Positions 36,451 to 45,800 are shown, numbered from the stretch's first letter. The stretch is DNA of 64,000 bases from Chitinispirillales bacterium ANBcel5 (GCA_029688955.1 JARUKZ010000023.1:1-64000), one strand, 5' to 3'. Notes: generated by a model from the sequence alone, not told the origin. Numbers and translations are program-made.

Positions 36451-37218
36451 ATGAAATTAGCTTCAATCTTAATAATGTCTCTTTTGTCTATGGCGATTCT
36501 TAGTGGCTGTTCCTCGGATGATAATCCAATGACAAACAGTGAACGAGACAGAAACGATTATCTAAGTTATGTTAATGAATTTATTTTTAACATGGAGGAA
36601 GAAAACAACCAAACACTGTCTTCAGATGAAATTCAGGCATCAGTTGTTTCCTATGTAATTGAGTATAAAGGTGAAAAATGGATTAAATTCGAAGATGCTG
36701 ATGAGGGGCTTGGGGAAGATAGAAAGGTTCAGACCGATTTCTTTCGAATAAAGGTATCCGGAGAGCTTACTGCAATTACTACAACTACCAAGGCAGCGAC
36801 CAATTTCGACAGCTATGTTCTTACAGAAGAAAATCCTGCTTATCAAGACGAATTGGGATTCAAGGCAAATCTGATTCAAATGCCAACTCAGGAAGATCCT
36901 TACCTCGTAATTGCTCTTACCAGTGTTAGTGCACGACATGCACTCAGTCATGTCGTTTTTGAATGGTCAGATGATGCCGAAGTTGTTGAAAAACCAGGTA
37001 CAGATGAGGTAATCCGTAGGGACGAGGAAACCGATTCAGATTCTGGCAATAATCCTCAAGATCCATCAGATAAACAGGATTCAGAAGACTCTTCTGATGG
37101 TGGTGATAATTTAGATGACCCTACCGATGGCGATGAAGATTCCGATGATCCGTCAGATTCCGATGATCCGTCAGATTCCGATGAAGATCTGCCAATTGAT
37201 TTTGACCCTGTGCATTAA
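36451..37218 (+). CDS. Lipoprotein with acidic tail ending DFDPVH
   Basis: The 255-residue protein has a lipoprotein signal peptide (lipobox LSGC, Cys at about residue 20). A globular domain of unknown family follows (about 30-185). The tail is a low-complexity Asp/Ser/Pro stretch with repeated DDPSDSD units. The last eight residues, PIDFDPVH, are identical to those of the preceding gene, although the rest of the two proteins is unrelated. GAGGGTGT lies directly before ATG 36451. A 180-base gap and a hairpin separate it from its neighbour. Shared tail and adjacency suggest that the two act in one surface structure. Confidence 0.65.
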   Translation: MKLASILIMSLLSMAILSGCSSDDNPMTNSERDRNDYLSYVNEFIFNMEEENNQTLSSDEIQASVVSYVIEYKGEKWIKFEDADEGLGEDRKVQTDFFRIKVSGELTAITTTTKAATNFDSYVLTEENPAYQDELGFKANLIQMPTQEDPYLVIALTSVSARHALSHVVFEWSDDAEVVEKPGTDEVIRRDEETDSDSGNNPQDPSDKQDSEDSSDGGDNLDDPTDGDEDSDDPSDSDDPSDSDEDLPIDFDPVH

Positions 37219-37239
37219 TAGCTAAAATAGTTACTTTAT

Positions 37240-37283
37240 CATAAAAAGAGGTGACTACCCATCAGGTATAGCCTCTTTTTTTT
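37240..37283 (+). terminator. Rho-independent terminator
   Basis: AAAAAGAGG (37243-37251) pairs with CCTCTTTTT (37272-37280), and the T run continues for several bases. It follows the second acidic-tail gene and ends the operon. Confidence 0.8.
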
Positions 37284-37650
37284 TGTGTGCTATACATGGC
37301 ACCTTCCAATACACGGGGAATATACTATTCAAGTTTTGACGGCTGCATCTGTGCATAGTTGTGAACGATGAGCCCGGAGCATTGAACAGAAAAGAGCATT
37401 AAAGCGTGAGAAAATTGTAGTATAAAACTCATCACTATACTAGCGAGCATAGTGCTAAAACAAACTTGTACAGGAATATTTTTACTATAGTCAGTGCAGT
37501 TGAAATAATCTTTTTAAACCACTACTTATCACTTACACTTATTTTTTCCACCAACACTTCAAGCCCCCTAAACCAGGTCTAAGAGGCGTAATGAGTCTGA
37601 GGGTTAAACCTCAGACCCGAATACTGCTAATGTAAAAATGATCGGTTTGT
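37284..37650. other. Intergenic region between convergent genes
   Basis: No gene is supported. A perfect 8-base hairpin, GTCTGAGG (37595-37602) and CCTCAGAC (37609-37616), lies just downstream of the minus-strand radical SAM gene and may end its transcript, although no U tract follows. Confidence 0.4.
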
Positions 37651-38868
37651 TTAGAACCCCTGCAATCCACAGCACCTGGTACAAACTGGCATGAGCCCTT
37701 TTTTCATCTGAATACGAAACGTCTTAAAAGCTTCGCTGTTCCAAACGTCGTAAAAGGGCTGGTTGTTGATATTACCGACAGTGTAGTCCTGGTAATCACG
37801 GCAAGGGGTCATTCTGCCATCAGGGGAAATTTCACATGCATAGTAGATACTTTCACATCTTGGGTATCCACAGTGCCAGGAGTGATCGGAATAGTACCGT
37901 CTTATCTGTGCTTCACTTTCGATATCCGGAAAGAACTGGGGATAACACACTCTTCCTTTGGACATTTTGTGGATCTCTTCAATCTGTTTTGCTGTTTGGG
38001 CCGGGTCTACATCATTGAAACAGGACTTTAGATATCCACGATGATTTTGTGGCGGGTATCCAAAGCGCTCTTCAAAAACCTTCTCATGTAGTTTTGCACG
38101 TTCTTCGGTAATAAACCATCCATAGTAATAGGGGTGAAGTTGTGCCTTATCCAAAACGAGACGGTGTATATCGGCCAAATGAGAATAGTTGTGATTGGAG
38201 ATTACTGTAATCGGAACAATCATAGGGAATACAAGATTTTTTTTCCTTTTGATCTCATCAGCCTTCTCCATCACAGCAATAGTTTTTTCAAAATTGTTGG
38301 AAACTTTTCCATTTGCTGGTGATCGCATCACATTTTGGGATTGAGAGTCCCAGCCATCAAGACTCAAAAACAGAACCGAAAGTGAGCCGGTGTCAATCAA
38401 ATCCTCGAGTATTCTATCAAGATCCTGTGCATTGGTGACAAGAGAACCCTTGAGATTATACTTTGCAAGCTCCTGGAAAAAGGGGAGAAGAGGTTTCCAC
38501 ATGGTTGGTTCTCCACCCCAAATATAATAGAATGGATTGTCTCTGCGAGTTTCAAACACAATGCGTTTTACTACATCGAAATCGAGTTGGTTTAACTTCT
38601 CACCCCTGTTGAGTTTTAATCTCAGATGACCATTTTCTCCCCATTGACCACAGGATGAACACCTGAGGTTACAGATTTCATTCACTCTCAGGGATATTTG
38701 ACCAATGGGCAGATCAAAATTAGGATCACGCGACGGCAGATACTTTCGTAACTGTCGGGGAAGCATGCTCCAGGTCCTTATATCTTGAAAGAGAGCTGGT
38801 AGAATATGAGATAAAACAAACTTTGAGGGTAGCAGAGCTTTTCCCTGAAACTTTGCCATAAGCATCAT
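37651..38868 (-). CDS. Radical SAM/SPASM domain protein
   Basis: The 405-residue protein carries the radical SAM cluster motif CNLRCSSC (Cys near 66, 70 and 73), a glycine-rich WGGEPTMW segment and a SPASM-type C-terminal cysteine set (CEISPDGRMTPCRDY near 340-355, then CTRCCG near the end). SPASM enzymes bind an extra iron-sulfur cluster and modify peptides, proteins or cofactors. No peptide substrate or partner gene is adjacent, so the reaction is unknown. The frame opens with MMLM; AGGAG sits 1, 4 and 10 bases before the three ATGs, so the second or third (38865 or 38859) is more likely to be used. It appears monocistronic. Confidence 0.8.
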   Translation of the reverse strand: MMLMAKFQGKALLPSKFVLSHILPALFQDIRTWSMLPRQLRKYLPSRDPNFDLPIGQISLRVNEICNLRCSSCGQWGENGHLRLKLNRGEKLNQLDFDVVKRIVFETRRDNPFYYIWGGEPTMWKPLLPFFQELAKYNLKGSLVTNAQDLDRILEDLIDTGSLSVLFLSLDGWDSQSQNVMRSPANGKVSNNFEKTIAVMEKADEIKRKKNLVFPMIVPITVISNHNYSHLADIHRLVLDKAQLHPYYYGWFITEERAKLHEKVFEERFGYPPQNHRGYLKSCFNDVDPAQTAKQIEEIHKMSKGRVCYPQFFPDIESEAQIRRYYSDHSWHCGYPRCESIYYACEISPDGRMTPCRDYQDYTVGNINNQPFYDVWNSEAFKTFRIQMKKGLMPVCTRCCGLQGF

Positions 38869-38950
38869 TCTCCTGTTTTTTGTTTTTTTTAATATACTCT
38901 ATTCTGCTTGAATGTGGGAGGGGATAGAACCAAAAAAGGTAAAAAAGATA

Positions 38951-40861
38951 TTAGAGGTACTTTTCCAGCTCTATATTGGTTTCTTCCCAGTTTTTTAAAA
39001 GCGTTTCCAGCTCTTTGTTGGCACTTTTAAGCTCGTTGGTTTTTGAGTCTAGAAATTCAAAGTTAGTAGAGTTTTCAGGGTTGTTTAGGTGAAATTCAAC
39101 ACTCTCCACAATCTTTTCCTGGTTCTCTATCTCTCTTTCCAGTTTTTCTATTCTTCGGGTAAGCTTTTTTTTGATTTCACGCTCTTTTATTCTGTTTTCT
39201 TTTTCTGTGGACTTTGATTTGGCGCTGTATCGTTGTGGTGGCTCACTACCTGGTGTGTCCAAAGATAGACTTTCTACATAGTACCTGTAATCCTGGAGTG
39301 TTCCGGGGAAATCCCGAATCATATTGGGACGTACCTCAATTATTCTGTTTGCTACTTTGGAGATAAAGAATTCATCATGGGATACAAACAGAATGGTACC
39401 TTCAAATTGTGACATTGAGCGCGCAAGCATTTCAATTGAGCTTACATCCAAATGGTTGGTAGGCTCGTCCAGCAGAAGTGTATTGCCGGGGCTGGCAAGT
39501 ATTTTTGCAAGCACTAAGCGGGATTTTTCTCCACCAGAGAGCACATTCGTTTTTTTATCTACCGAATCACCACTAAAAAGAAACGCTCCAAGTATATTTC
39601 TGATATAACTCTTCTCCGTACATACTGTGTCTTGTGCAACCGTTTCAAGCAGTGTCATCTCAGGGTTAAGCTGGTCAAGCTGGTGCTGGCCGTAATATCT
39701 GATATCTGTGTTGTGACCTAATTCAAACCTTCCCTCTGCCGTTTCCAATGCGCCTGCAAGTACTTTGAGAAGAGTTGATTTTCCGGCTCCATTGGGGCCG
39801 ATAATGGCGACTTTTTCACCTCTTAACACCTCAAGATTTAAGTTTTTAATCACCATAGTGGATGAATATCCGGCAGAAACATTTTTAAGTTTCAGAGGGA
39901 CTGAACCGGACTGTTTTATAATCGAGAAGGAGAAATTGATTTCCTGGTTATCACTTTGCAGCTGATCGGGAATTTCTGCTCTCAGGTGCTCTATTTGCTT
40001 CACTCTTGATTGTGCCTGAGTAGCTTTAGTCGCTTTGGCTTTAAAACGTTCCACAAAGCGTTCTTTTTGAGCAATCTTTGCCTCGATGTTTTTTATTCTG
40101 TTTTGTTCAGCAGTATCGAATTCAGAACGAAATTTGACATAAGCATCATAGTTACCCTTATATACAGTTACTTTCCCGTTTTGGACCTCTGCAGTGTGAT
40201 CGGTAATTCTGTTGAGAAAATCCCGGTCATGAGAAACAATCAGCATCCCCCCGTTATATTTGGAGAGAAATTTTTCCAGCCATATCAAAGAATCGAAATC
40301 AAGGTGGTTGGTGGGCTCATCAAGGAGAAGGTAATCGGGGTTTTTAAGTAGTAGCTGTGCCAGAACAGCTCTCATCTTATATCCACCCGAAAGGCTGGTT
40401 AGGGGCTTGTTCCACTGCTCATTACTTATTCCTAATCCCGACAGAATCATTTCTGCTCTGGATTTAAGTGAAAAGCCATCCATCATGCTCATTTCATTTT
40501 CAAGCTTCTCAAGCTTCTCAATTGCACCCTGATCCCCCCTCTCTAACTGTTCTGATACAGTTTGAAGACTCTTTTCGTAGTCTAAGAGATGTTGAAAGGG
40601 TTTAAGTACAATGTCCATTGGAGTTGATTTGTTGAAAATCTCAACTTCCTGAGCAAGATAACCCAGCTTTAAATCAGAGGGAAGTATTACAGAACCACTG
40701 TCAGGCTCCTCTACTCCCGAAATCATTCTGAGTATGGTAGTTTTACCTGCACCGTTTCTGCCCAACAGAGCCGTGCGGCGGGAAGTATTAAAAGAGAACG
40801 ACGCAGCATTGAAAAGAACCGAAGAGCCGTATTGTTTGCAAATCGATTGAAAATGTATCAT
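38951..40861 (-). CDS. ABC-F family ATPase (Uup/YheS-like)
   Basis: The 636-residue soluble protein has two ABC cassettes. The first has Walker A GRNGAGKTT (about 35), signature LSGGYKMR (about 160) and LLLDEPTNHLD (about 182). The second has GPNGAGKST (about 355), LSGGEKSR (about 440) and LLLDEPTNHLD (about 465). A long charged linker joins them, and a C-terminal coiled coil (about 560-636) follows. ABC-F proteins act on the ribosome as translation factors or resistance factors and lack membrane segments. The C-terminal coiled coil fits Uup/YheS-type housekeeping members better than drug-resistance ones. It follows dut on the same strand with an 18-base gap, so the two may be co-transcribed. 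Confidence 0.9.
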   Translation of the reverse strand: MIHFQSICKQYGSSVLFNAASFSFNTSRRTALLGRNGAGKTTILRMISGVEEPDSGSVILPSDLKLGYLAQEVEIFNKSTPMDIVLKPFQHLLDYEKSLQTVSEQLERGDQGAIEKLEKLENEMSMMDGFSLKSRAEMILSGLGISNEQWNKPLTSLSGGYKMRAVLAQLLLKNPDYLLLDEPTNHLDFDSLIWLEKFLSKYNGGMLIVSHDRDFLNRITDHTAEVQNGKVTVYKGNYDAYVKFRSEFDTAEQNRIKNIEAKIAQKERFVERFKAKATKATQAQSRVKQIEHLRAEIPDQLQSDNQEINFSFSIIKQSGSVPLKLKNVSAGYSSTMVIKNLNLEVLRGEKVAIIGPNGAGKSTLLKVLAGALETAEGRFELGHNTDIRYYGQHQLDQLNPEMTLLETVAQDTVCTEKSYIRNILGAFLFSGDSVDKKTNVLSGGEKSRLVLAKILASPGNTLLLDEPTNHLDVSSIEMLARSMSQFEGTILFVSHDEFFISKVANRIIEVRPNMIRDFPGTLQDYRYYVESLSLDTPGSEPPQRYSAKSKSTEKENRIKEREIKKKLTRRIEKLEREIENQEKIVESVEFHLNNPENSTNFEFLDSKTNELKSANKELETLLKNWEETNIELEKYL

Positions 40862-40879
40862 ATGGTTTTTTACTGTATG

Positions 40880-41332
40880 TTACTGCAGCCCGGTATGCCC
40901 AAAGCCACCGGCACCTCTGGTTGTTTCGGTTATCTCTGCTTGTTCAATAAAATCTACATTGGGGAGAGCAACAGGTACAAGTTGCGCGATACGATCACCT
41001 CTTTTAATCACAAAATCAGAATTGCCTAAGTTGATCAGCAGTATCTTGACCTCTCCTCTGTAGTCAGAATCGATAGTTCCGGGAGCGTTAAGCACTGTCA
41101 CACCCGATTTGAATGCAAGGCCACTTCGCGGGCGAACCTGTACCTCCAATCCCTGCGGTATTTCAAAACACAGCCCGGTTGGTACAATGGCCCGGCACAT
41201 TGGTGCAAGAGAGATATCATTATCTATTGCTGCAGAAATATCACAGCCACTTGAGCCGGGTGTCATACGACAGGGAATAGCAAGCCCATCAGCATGATCA
41301 AGTTTTTTAACAGAGATATATTGTCTGGTCAT
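40880..41332 (-). CDS. dut: dUTP diphosphatase
   Basis: This trimeric enzyme hydrolyses dUTP to dUMP, keeping uracil out of DNA and supplying dTMP synthesis. All five family motifs are visible in 150 residues: GCDISA (I), RPRSGLAF (II), [16 protein letters not shown] (III), RGDRIAQLV (IV) and the glycine-rich ending [10 protein letters not shown] (V), in which His replaces the usual Ser. The length is normal for bacterial Dut. It lies between pnp and the ABC-F gene on the same strand; a terminator after pnp suggests separate transcription from it. Confidence 0.93.
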   Translation of the reverse strand: MTRQYISVKKLDHADGLAIPCRMTPGSSGCDISAAIDNDISLAPMCRAIVPTGLCFEIPQGLEVQVRPRSGLAFKSGVTVLNAPGTIDSDYRGEVKILLINLGNSDFVIKRGDRIAQLVPVALPNVDFIEQAEITETTRGAGGFGHTGLQ

Positions 41333-41383
41333 TTTAGGTAATTCTTTACAGGAAACGCAGGTAAAAACTTTTGAAAAGAAGCA

Positions 41384-41413
41384 GGGAAGAATCGTGTTTG
41401 AGCGATTCTTCCC
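41384..41413 (-). terminator. Rho-independent terminator after pnp
   Basis: A perfect 11-base stem, GGGAAGAATCG (41384-41394) and CGATTCTTCCC (41403-41413), with an 8-base loop. Read on the minus strand it is followed by a T-rich stretch (CTTCTTTTCAAAAGTTTTT), and it lies about 20 bases after the pnp stop. Confidence 0.8.
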
Positions 41414-41435
41414 CTAAAACTTTACGACTGTTGTA

Positions 41436-43505
41436 TTAAAGGAGTGCTTTGCGGCTTAGTTTAACTTTGCCGAACCGGTCAAAACCGATCAGTTTCACTT
41501 TAACCTTATCTCCAACCTGGAGTATATCGTCTACTTTTGCTACCCGTTTTGTATCAAGTTCTGAAATATGGATCAGTCCATCTTTACCAGGCAGAAACTC
41601 AACAAATGCTCCGAATTCCACAATTGTTTTAACCGTCGCCTCATAGATAGCATTGAGTTCCGGTTCTGCTACAATGCCTCTGATTCTGTTTAAAGCAGCA
41701 TCACGTTGTTGACGATTCGTGGCCGCTATCTGGATTGTACCATCATCTTCGATAAAAATGGTTGTTCCGGTGGTTTCCTGGATATCACGGATTACCTTAC
41801 CACTTGGGCCGATAACTTCTCGTATCTTCTCCTTGTCGATAGTAATCGTACTGATCCGTGGAGCATGAATAGAGAGCTCTTTGCGGTTGGATGAAATCGC
41901 TTCGTCCATGGTATCAAGAATTTTAAAACGTGCCTCTTTTGCTTTTGCAAGGGCATCATGCATAATTTCCGGAGTAATTCCAGCAATTTTGATATCCATC
42001 TGAATAGCTGTTATTCCATCCCGTGTACCTGCTACTTTAAAATCCATATCACCCACGTGATCTTCAGTGCCAAGTATATCGGTGAGAATTGCAACATTAT
42101 CACCCTCTTTAATCAGCCCCATAGCTACACCGGCAACATGTGTTTTGATCGGCACACCAGTTGCCATAAGTGACAGCGATGCTCCGCAAACAGAAGCCAT
42201 GGATGACGAACCGTTAGATTCAAGTATTTCAGAGACAACTCTTATGGTATAGGGAAAACTTTTTTCATCAGGTAACACAGGTGAAATCGATCGCTCGGCA
42301 AGATGTCCATGCCCGACTTCACGACGGGAAACAGAAAACATCCTTTTAACTTCACCAACAGAGTAAGGCGGGAAGTTATAGTGGAGCATGTACGATTTAT
42401 CGTATTCACCCTGAATATTATCGATATGTTGTTCGTCGAGTTTTGTGCCGAGTGTAGAAACAACGAGGGCCTGTGTTTCACCTCTAGTAAAAAGCGCGCT
42501 TCCATGAGCACGGGGGAGAAGATCTAATTCGCAGGTTATTTTTCGAATCTCATCAAGGCCCCTGCCTGCGATACGTGTAGATGTTTGGAGGATAGTTTTT
42601 CTTATATCCTCTCGCTCAAGGTCAGAGAAGATGGAAGCGATCTGATCTTCTGATTCAGGAAACTGTTCACTAAGGGCTTCGGTTGCTTCTTTGAGCAGAT
42701 TTTTCATAGCCTTAGAGCGTTCCATCTTTTCGCCGATAAAGCAGGGTTCATGAATTTTATCTTTAACCTGTTCCTTTACGGCTTCTACCAGCGCAGGATC
42801 TTTTTCTGCAGGTACAAATTCAACCTTCTGTTTGCCTGTTTCGGCGGCTATTTGCTTCTGCACGGCTACCAGTTTTTTGATATGTTCATGGGCCATAAGT
42901 ATTGCTTCTACAAATGTTTCTTCTGGCAGTTCTGTAGAACCCCCTTCAACCATCATGATTGAATCCTGTGTTCCTGCCACAACCAGGTCGAGTTGACCGG
43001 CTTCAGTTTCCGCAAGCGATGGAAAGACTTTGAGTTTGCCCTCTACCATGCCAATTCTTACAGCCGCTACTGGTTCATGAAACGGCATCTCAGAGATGGT
43101 CAGTGCAGTAGAAGCGGCGGTGATTGCAAGTACATCTGCATCATAAATGTCATCAGCAGAAATAACGGTGCAAATTATCTGAACTTCGTTTCTGTAGCCT
43201 TTGGGGAAAAGGGGACGAATCGGTCGGTCAACCAGACGTGCTGCAAGAATCTCTTTTTCACTGGGACGTCCTTCCCGTTTAATAAATCCCCCGGGGAATT
43301 TACCAGCTGCATATGTTTTTGCAATATACTCAACAGATAACGGAAAAAAATCTGCGCTCACCTCACCACCAGAACATGCTGTAGCAAGTACCATCGTATC
43401 ACCCAGGCGTGCTATAGCAGAACCATCTGCCTGTTTAGCCAGCTTACCAGTTTCCAGGGATACCTTCAGACCGTCTATATCGGCTTCTTGTTTTGTGTAA
43501 GGCAT
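41436..43505 (-). CDS. pnp: Polyribonucleotide nucleotidyltransferase (PNPase)
   Basis: This trimeric 3'-5' phosphorolytic exoribonuclease acts in mRNA decay. Two RNase PH domains make up most of the 689 residues (DRPIRPLFPKG near 95, ALVVSTLGT near 360, SDGSSS-like SNGSSSMASVCG near 430). A KH domain (IGPSGKVIRDI near 562) and an S1 domain (VEFGAFVEFLPGKDGLIHIS, about 625-689) follow. ATG 43505 has GAGGAG 7 bases upstream and gives MPYTKQEADIDG; the frame could be extended to 43589 but without support. It follows rpsO as in many bacteria, separated by a strong hairpin, and ends directly after the S1 domain without a tail. Confidence 0.95.
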   Translation of the reverse strand: MPYTKQEADIDGLKVSLETGKLAKQADGSAIARLGDTMVLATACSGGEVSADFFPLSVEYIAKTYAAGKFPGGFIKREGRPSEKEILAARLVDRPIRPLFPKGYRNEVQIICTVISADDIYDADVLAITAASTALTISEMPFHEPVAAVRIGMVEGKLKVFPSLAETEAGQLDLVVAGTQDSIMMVEGGSTELPEETFVEAILMAHEHIKKLVAVQKQIAAETGKQKVEFVPAEKDPALVEAVKEQVKDKIHEPCFIGEKMERSKAMKNLLKEATEALSEQFPESEDQIASIFSDLEREDIRKTILQTSTRIAGRGLDEIRKITCELDLLPRAHGSALFTRGETQALVVSTLGTKLDEQHIDNIQGEYDKSYMLHYNFPPYSVGEVKRMFSVSRREVGHGHLAERSISPVLPDEKSFPYTIRVVSEILESNGSSSMASVCGASLSLMATGVPIKTHVAGVAMGLIKEGDNVAILTDILGTEDHVGDMDFKVAGTRDGITAIQMDIKIAGITPEIMHDALAKAKEARFKILDTMDEAISSNRKELSIHAPRISTITIDKEKIREVIGPSGKVIRDIQETTGTTIFIEDDGTIQIAATNRQQRDAALNRIRGIVAEPELNAIYEATVKTIVEFGAFVEFLPGKDGLIHISELDTKRVAKVDDILQVGDKVKVKLIGFDRFGKVKLSRKALL

Positions 43506-43664
43506 CAATTCACTCCTCATATATTTAGAATTGTTATTGGCATTCAGATCCCGGTCTCTATTGCGTATGATTAATGCAAGATATAACACTAAGGGGAGTA
43601 AAAAAAATACGCACCGACTGGTATCATAATGTGTGAAGGGTTCTTATAAACGTTTTAAAAACAC

Positions 43665-43693
43665 CAGACGCCCGAAAATTTTTCGGGCGTCTG
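43665..43693 (-). terminator. Hairpin between rpsO and pnp
   Basis: The arms CAGACGCCCGAAAA (43665-43678) and TTTTCGGGCGTCTG (43680-43693) are perfectly complementary. On the minus strand, GTGTTTTT follows. It lies 9 bases after the rpsO stop and resembles the rpsO terminator and processing region found between these genes in other bacteria. Confidence 0.8.
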
Positions 43694-43701
43694 AATCGGA
43701 C

Positions 43702-43971
43702 TTATTTACGTATCTTTAGCTTCTTAATAAGGATTCTGTATCGTTCAATATCGTTTGCCTTTAGATAGTCTAAAAGTGAACGTCTCTGACCTACCAGCTT
43801 AAGCAGGCCATAGCGGGTGTGGTGATCTTTTGGATTGTTTTTCATATGCGCAGTAAGATGCGAAATACGTTCGGTTAAAAAGGCGATCTGAACATCACTA
43901 TTGCCGGTATCTTTTTCGTTGTTTCCAAATTCCCGGACTATCTCCTGTTTGCGCTCCTTGGTCAAGACCAT
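43702..43971 (-). CDS. rpsO: 30S ribosomal protein S15
   Basis: This primary 16S rRNA-binding protein of the small subunit platform has the family-standard 89 residues. Conserved segments are visible: DTGNSDVQIAFLTERI, LTAHMKNNPKDHHTR and LVGQRRSLLDYLK. AGGAGA lies 8 bases before ATG 43971. The gene overlaps the 3' end of ribF by 10 bases. Confidence 0.97.
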   Translation of the reverse strand: MVLTKERKQEIVREFGNNEKDTGNSDVQIAFLTERISHLTAHMKNNPKDHHTRYGLLKLVGQRRSLLDYLKANDIERYRILIKKLKIRK

Positions 43972-44912
43972 GAGTGTGTCTCCTGTGAAAAATATTCTCT
44001 GATTTCGTTAATGTCTTTAGTAATCTGTTCACTTAGTTGACTCTCCTGAGAGAAGGAGATATCACTGCGAATAAAACGGTGTAACCATAAGTTACAGTGT
44101 TCTCCATAGTGTGGTTCATCCACTCCAAACTCAAACACATGAAACTCAAAATGGATATCACGGTTTGAGAAAGTAGGGCAATTACCAAAATAAAGAGCCC
44201 CCTGAACTTTCCGATCTTTGAATTCCAGTTCTGCCGCATATACCCCTGCGGGTGGAATAACTTTCTGCGAAGACGGTTTTCTGAAATTAAGAGTTGGATA
44301 TCCAAGCTTTGTACCGGTTTTTGTGCCTTCCACACGTGATACAGTAATCAAATAAGGGTGACTTAACCCTTCAACAGCTTTTTGTATCTTCCCCTCAATT
44401 ATCAGTTTGCGAATCTGGGTAGATGAAATTACGGTTTCATCCTGCTTATACAGACTCACGACAAATGTATTAATATGGTATTTGCTCATTACCTGGTGCA
44501 AAAAATTTTTGCCGCCACTATGATTCTTTCCTACAGAATGCCCCTCTCCCATGACCCAGCCAAGGGCATTGAGCTTTTTTATAAGTATTTGCTCAGCAAA
44601 TTGTGTGGCACTTAGCTGCCGAAATTCGTTATCGAAGGGAATCACCACAAGATAATCAATCCCAAACCCCTCAATTAAAGCAGCCTTTTCCTCCAGAGTC
44701 GTAAGGGTCATCTGTGAGAGTTCCGGAAATACTACACTGCGGGTATGTGGATCAAAAGTAACGGCAACACTACATACATTAGCCTCACGGGCCCTTTTTA
44801 CTACTTCGGATAACAGTAACGCGTGCCCTCTGTGAACACCATCAAAATTTCCAACCGTTACGATACTTTGGGGTAGGGAAGTAAAATTATCATCTAATCT
44901 CAATAGTTTCAT
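43962..44912 (-). CDS. ribF: Bifunctional riboflavin kinase/FAD synthetase
   Basis: The N-terminal adenylyltransferase domain (about 1-185) makes FAD from FMN and ATP, and the C-terminal riboflavin kinase domain (about 186-310) makes FMN. VTVGNFDGVHRGH near 18-30 is the nucleotidyltransferase HxGH-like signature, and STQIRKLI near 155 is the second conserved site. The kinase domain shows LGYPTLNF near 208, related to the usual GFPTAN. The segment GEGHSVGKNHSGGKNFL near 120 departs from the common GxDFRFGxxRxG pattern. At 316 residues the length is normal. It sits between truB and rpsO, a common arrangement. Confidence 0.93.
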   Translation of the reverse strand: MKLLRLDDNFTSLPQSIVTVGNFDGVHRGHALLLSEVVKRAREANVCSVAVTFDPHTRSVVFPELSQMTLTTLEEKAALIEGFGIDYLVVIPFDNEFRQLSATQFAEQILIKKLNALGWVMGEGHSVGKNHSGGKNFLHQVMSKYHINTFVVSLYKQDETVISSTQIRKLIIEGKIQKAVEGLSHPYLITVSRVEGTKTGTKLGYPTLNFRKPSSQKVIPPAGVYAAELEFKDRKVQGALYFGNCPTFSNRDIHFEFHVFEFGVDEPHYGEHCNLWLHRFIRSDISFSQESQLSEQITKDINEIREYFSQETHSWS

Positions 44913-44920
44913 TTAATCCA

Positions 44921-45796
44921 TTACCTGCACGCTTTGGTAAAAACCTTCTCGGGGTGAAAACGTTCCCCCTCAACCCTTTTAAGAACTGAGACAAGTCCCA
45001 TCCCTTCATCGAACGCAAAAAGGCGATCTCTCTTTTTACTTTCAAACTCAGGCAATACTATATCTTTGCCAAAGAGAAGCTTTGATTTATGGTCATTATT
45101 TATTGTGACCGCATGATCACTGAACACTCTCCTGGTAGGAATAATATAGTTTTGCGCATCCTGGATTGATTCTAATTTTATGGCGTTTTTTATGGTAAAA
45201 TCACCTGATTGTATTCTACGCAATTGTGATACTACACCAATGGTACCAAGTGATTGTGCTATATCCCGGGCCAGAGAACGAACATAGGTCCCACCGGAGC
45301 AACTGGTTTTAATGAGCGCTTCACCATTCTCCCTGTCATAGTTAAGTACTTCTAAAGAAAAGATCTCAACTTCTCTGGGAGGCAGGGTAATATCTTCTCC
45401 CTCCCGTGCAAGTTTGTAGGCGCGTTTACCCTTATACTTAATTGCACTAAACAGGGGAGGGGTTTGAAGAATTGTTCCGGTAAAATGGGGCAGGGATGAA
45501 AAAAGCGCACTTTCCTGAGGGATTATATCATTTCGTCCGGTCTCTTTACCCTGAAGATCCAGTGTGTCGGTTGTATAACCAAACTTTAGCCCAAACACAT
45601 ACACCTTGGGGTCTGAAGGTAGATACTGAAGCAGTTTTGTACTCTCCTCAAGAGTTAACACCAGCAGCCCTGATGCATAGGGGTCCAGTGTTCCGCAGTG
45701 CCCTACCTTCTTTAGCTGTAATGCTCTTTTAACTGTAGCGGTTACAGCAAAAGATGACGGACCGAGGGGTTTGTCTATACAAAGAAAACCTTCCAA
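44921..45796 (-). CDS. truB: tRNA pseudouridine(55) synthase
   Basis: The enzyme converts uridine 55 of the tRNA T loop to pseudouridine. The catalytic motif GHCGTLDPYASGLL lies at about residues 33-46, with Asp as the nucleophile, and matches the family consensus GHTGTLDPLATGVL. IDKPLGPSSF near the N-terminus and CSGGTYVRSLARDI near 165-178 are also typical. The 291 residues fit the long bacterial form with a short C-terminal region. It starts 4 bases after the nrnA-type gene and is followed 8 bases later by ribF. Confidence 0.95.
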   Translation of the reverse strand: MEGFLCIDKPLGPSSFAVTATVKRALQLKKVGHCGTLDPYASGLLVLTLEESTKLLQYLPSDPKVYVFGLKFGYTTDTLDLQGKETGRNDIIPQESALFSSLPHFTGTILQTPPLFSAIKYKGKRAYKLAREGEDITLPPREVEIFSLEVLNYDRENGEALIKTSCSGGTYVRSLARDIAQSLGTIGVVSQLRRIQSGDFTIKNAIKLESIQDAQNYIIPTRRVFSDHAVTINNDHKSKLLFGKDIVLPEFESKKRDRLFAFDEGMGLVSVLKRVEGERFHPEKVFTKACR

Positions 45797-45800
45797 CTTC

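Noticed and set aside
38951-40861. Antibiotic-resistance ABC-F protein
   Set aside because: The C-terminal coiled coil and the genomic position fit a housekeeping Uup/YheS-type protein better; no resistance context is visible.
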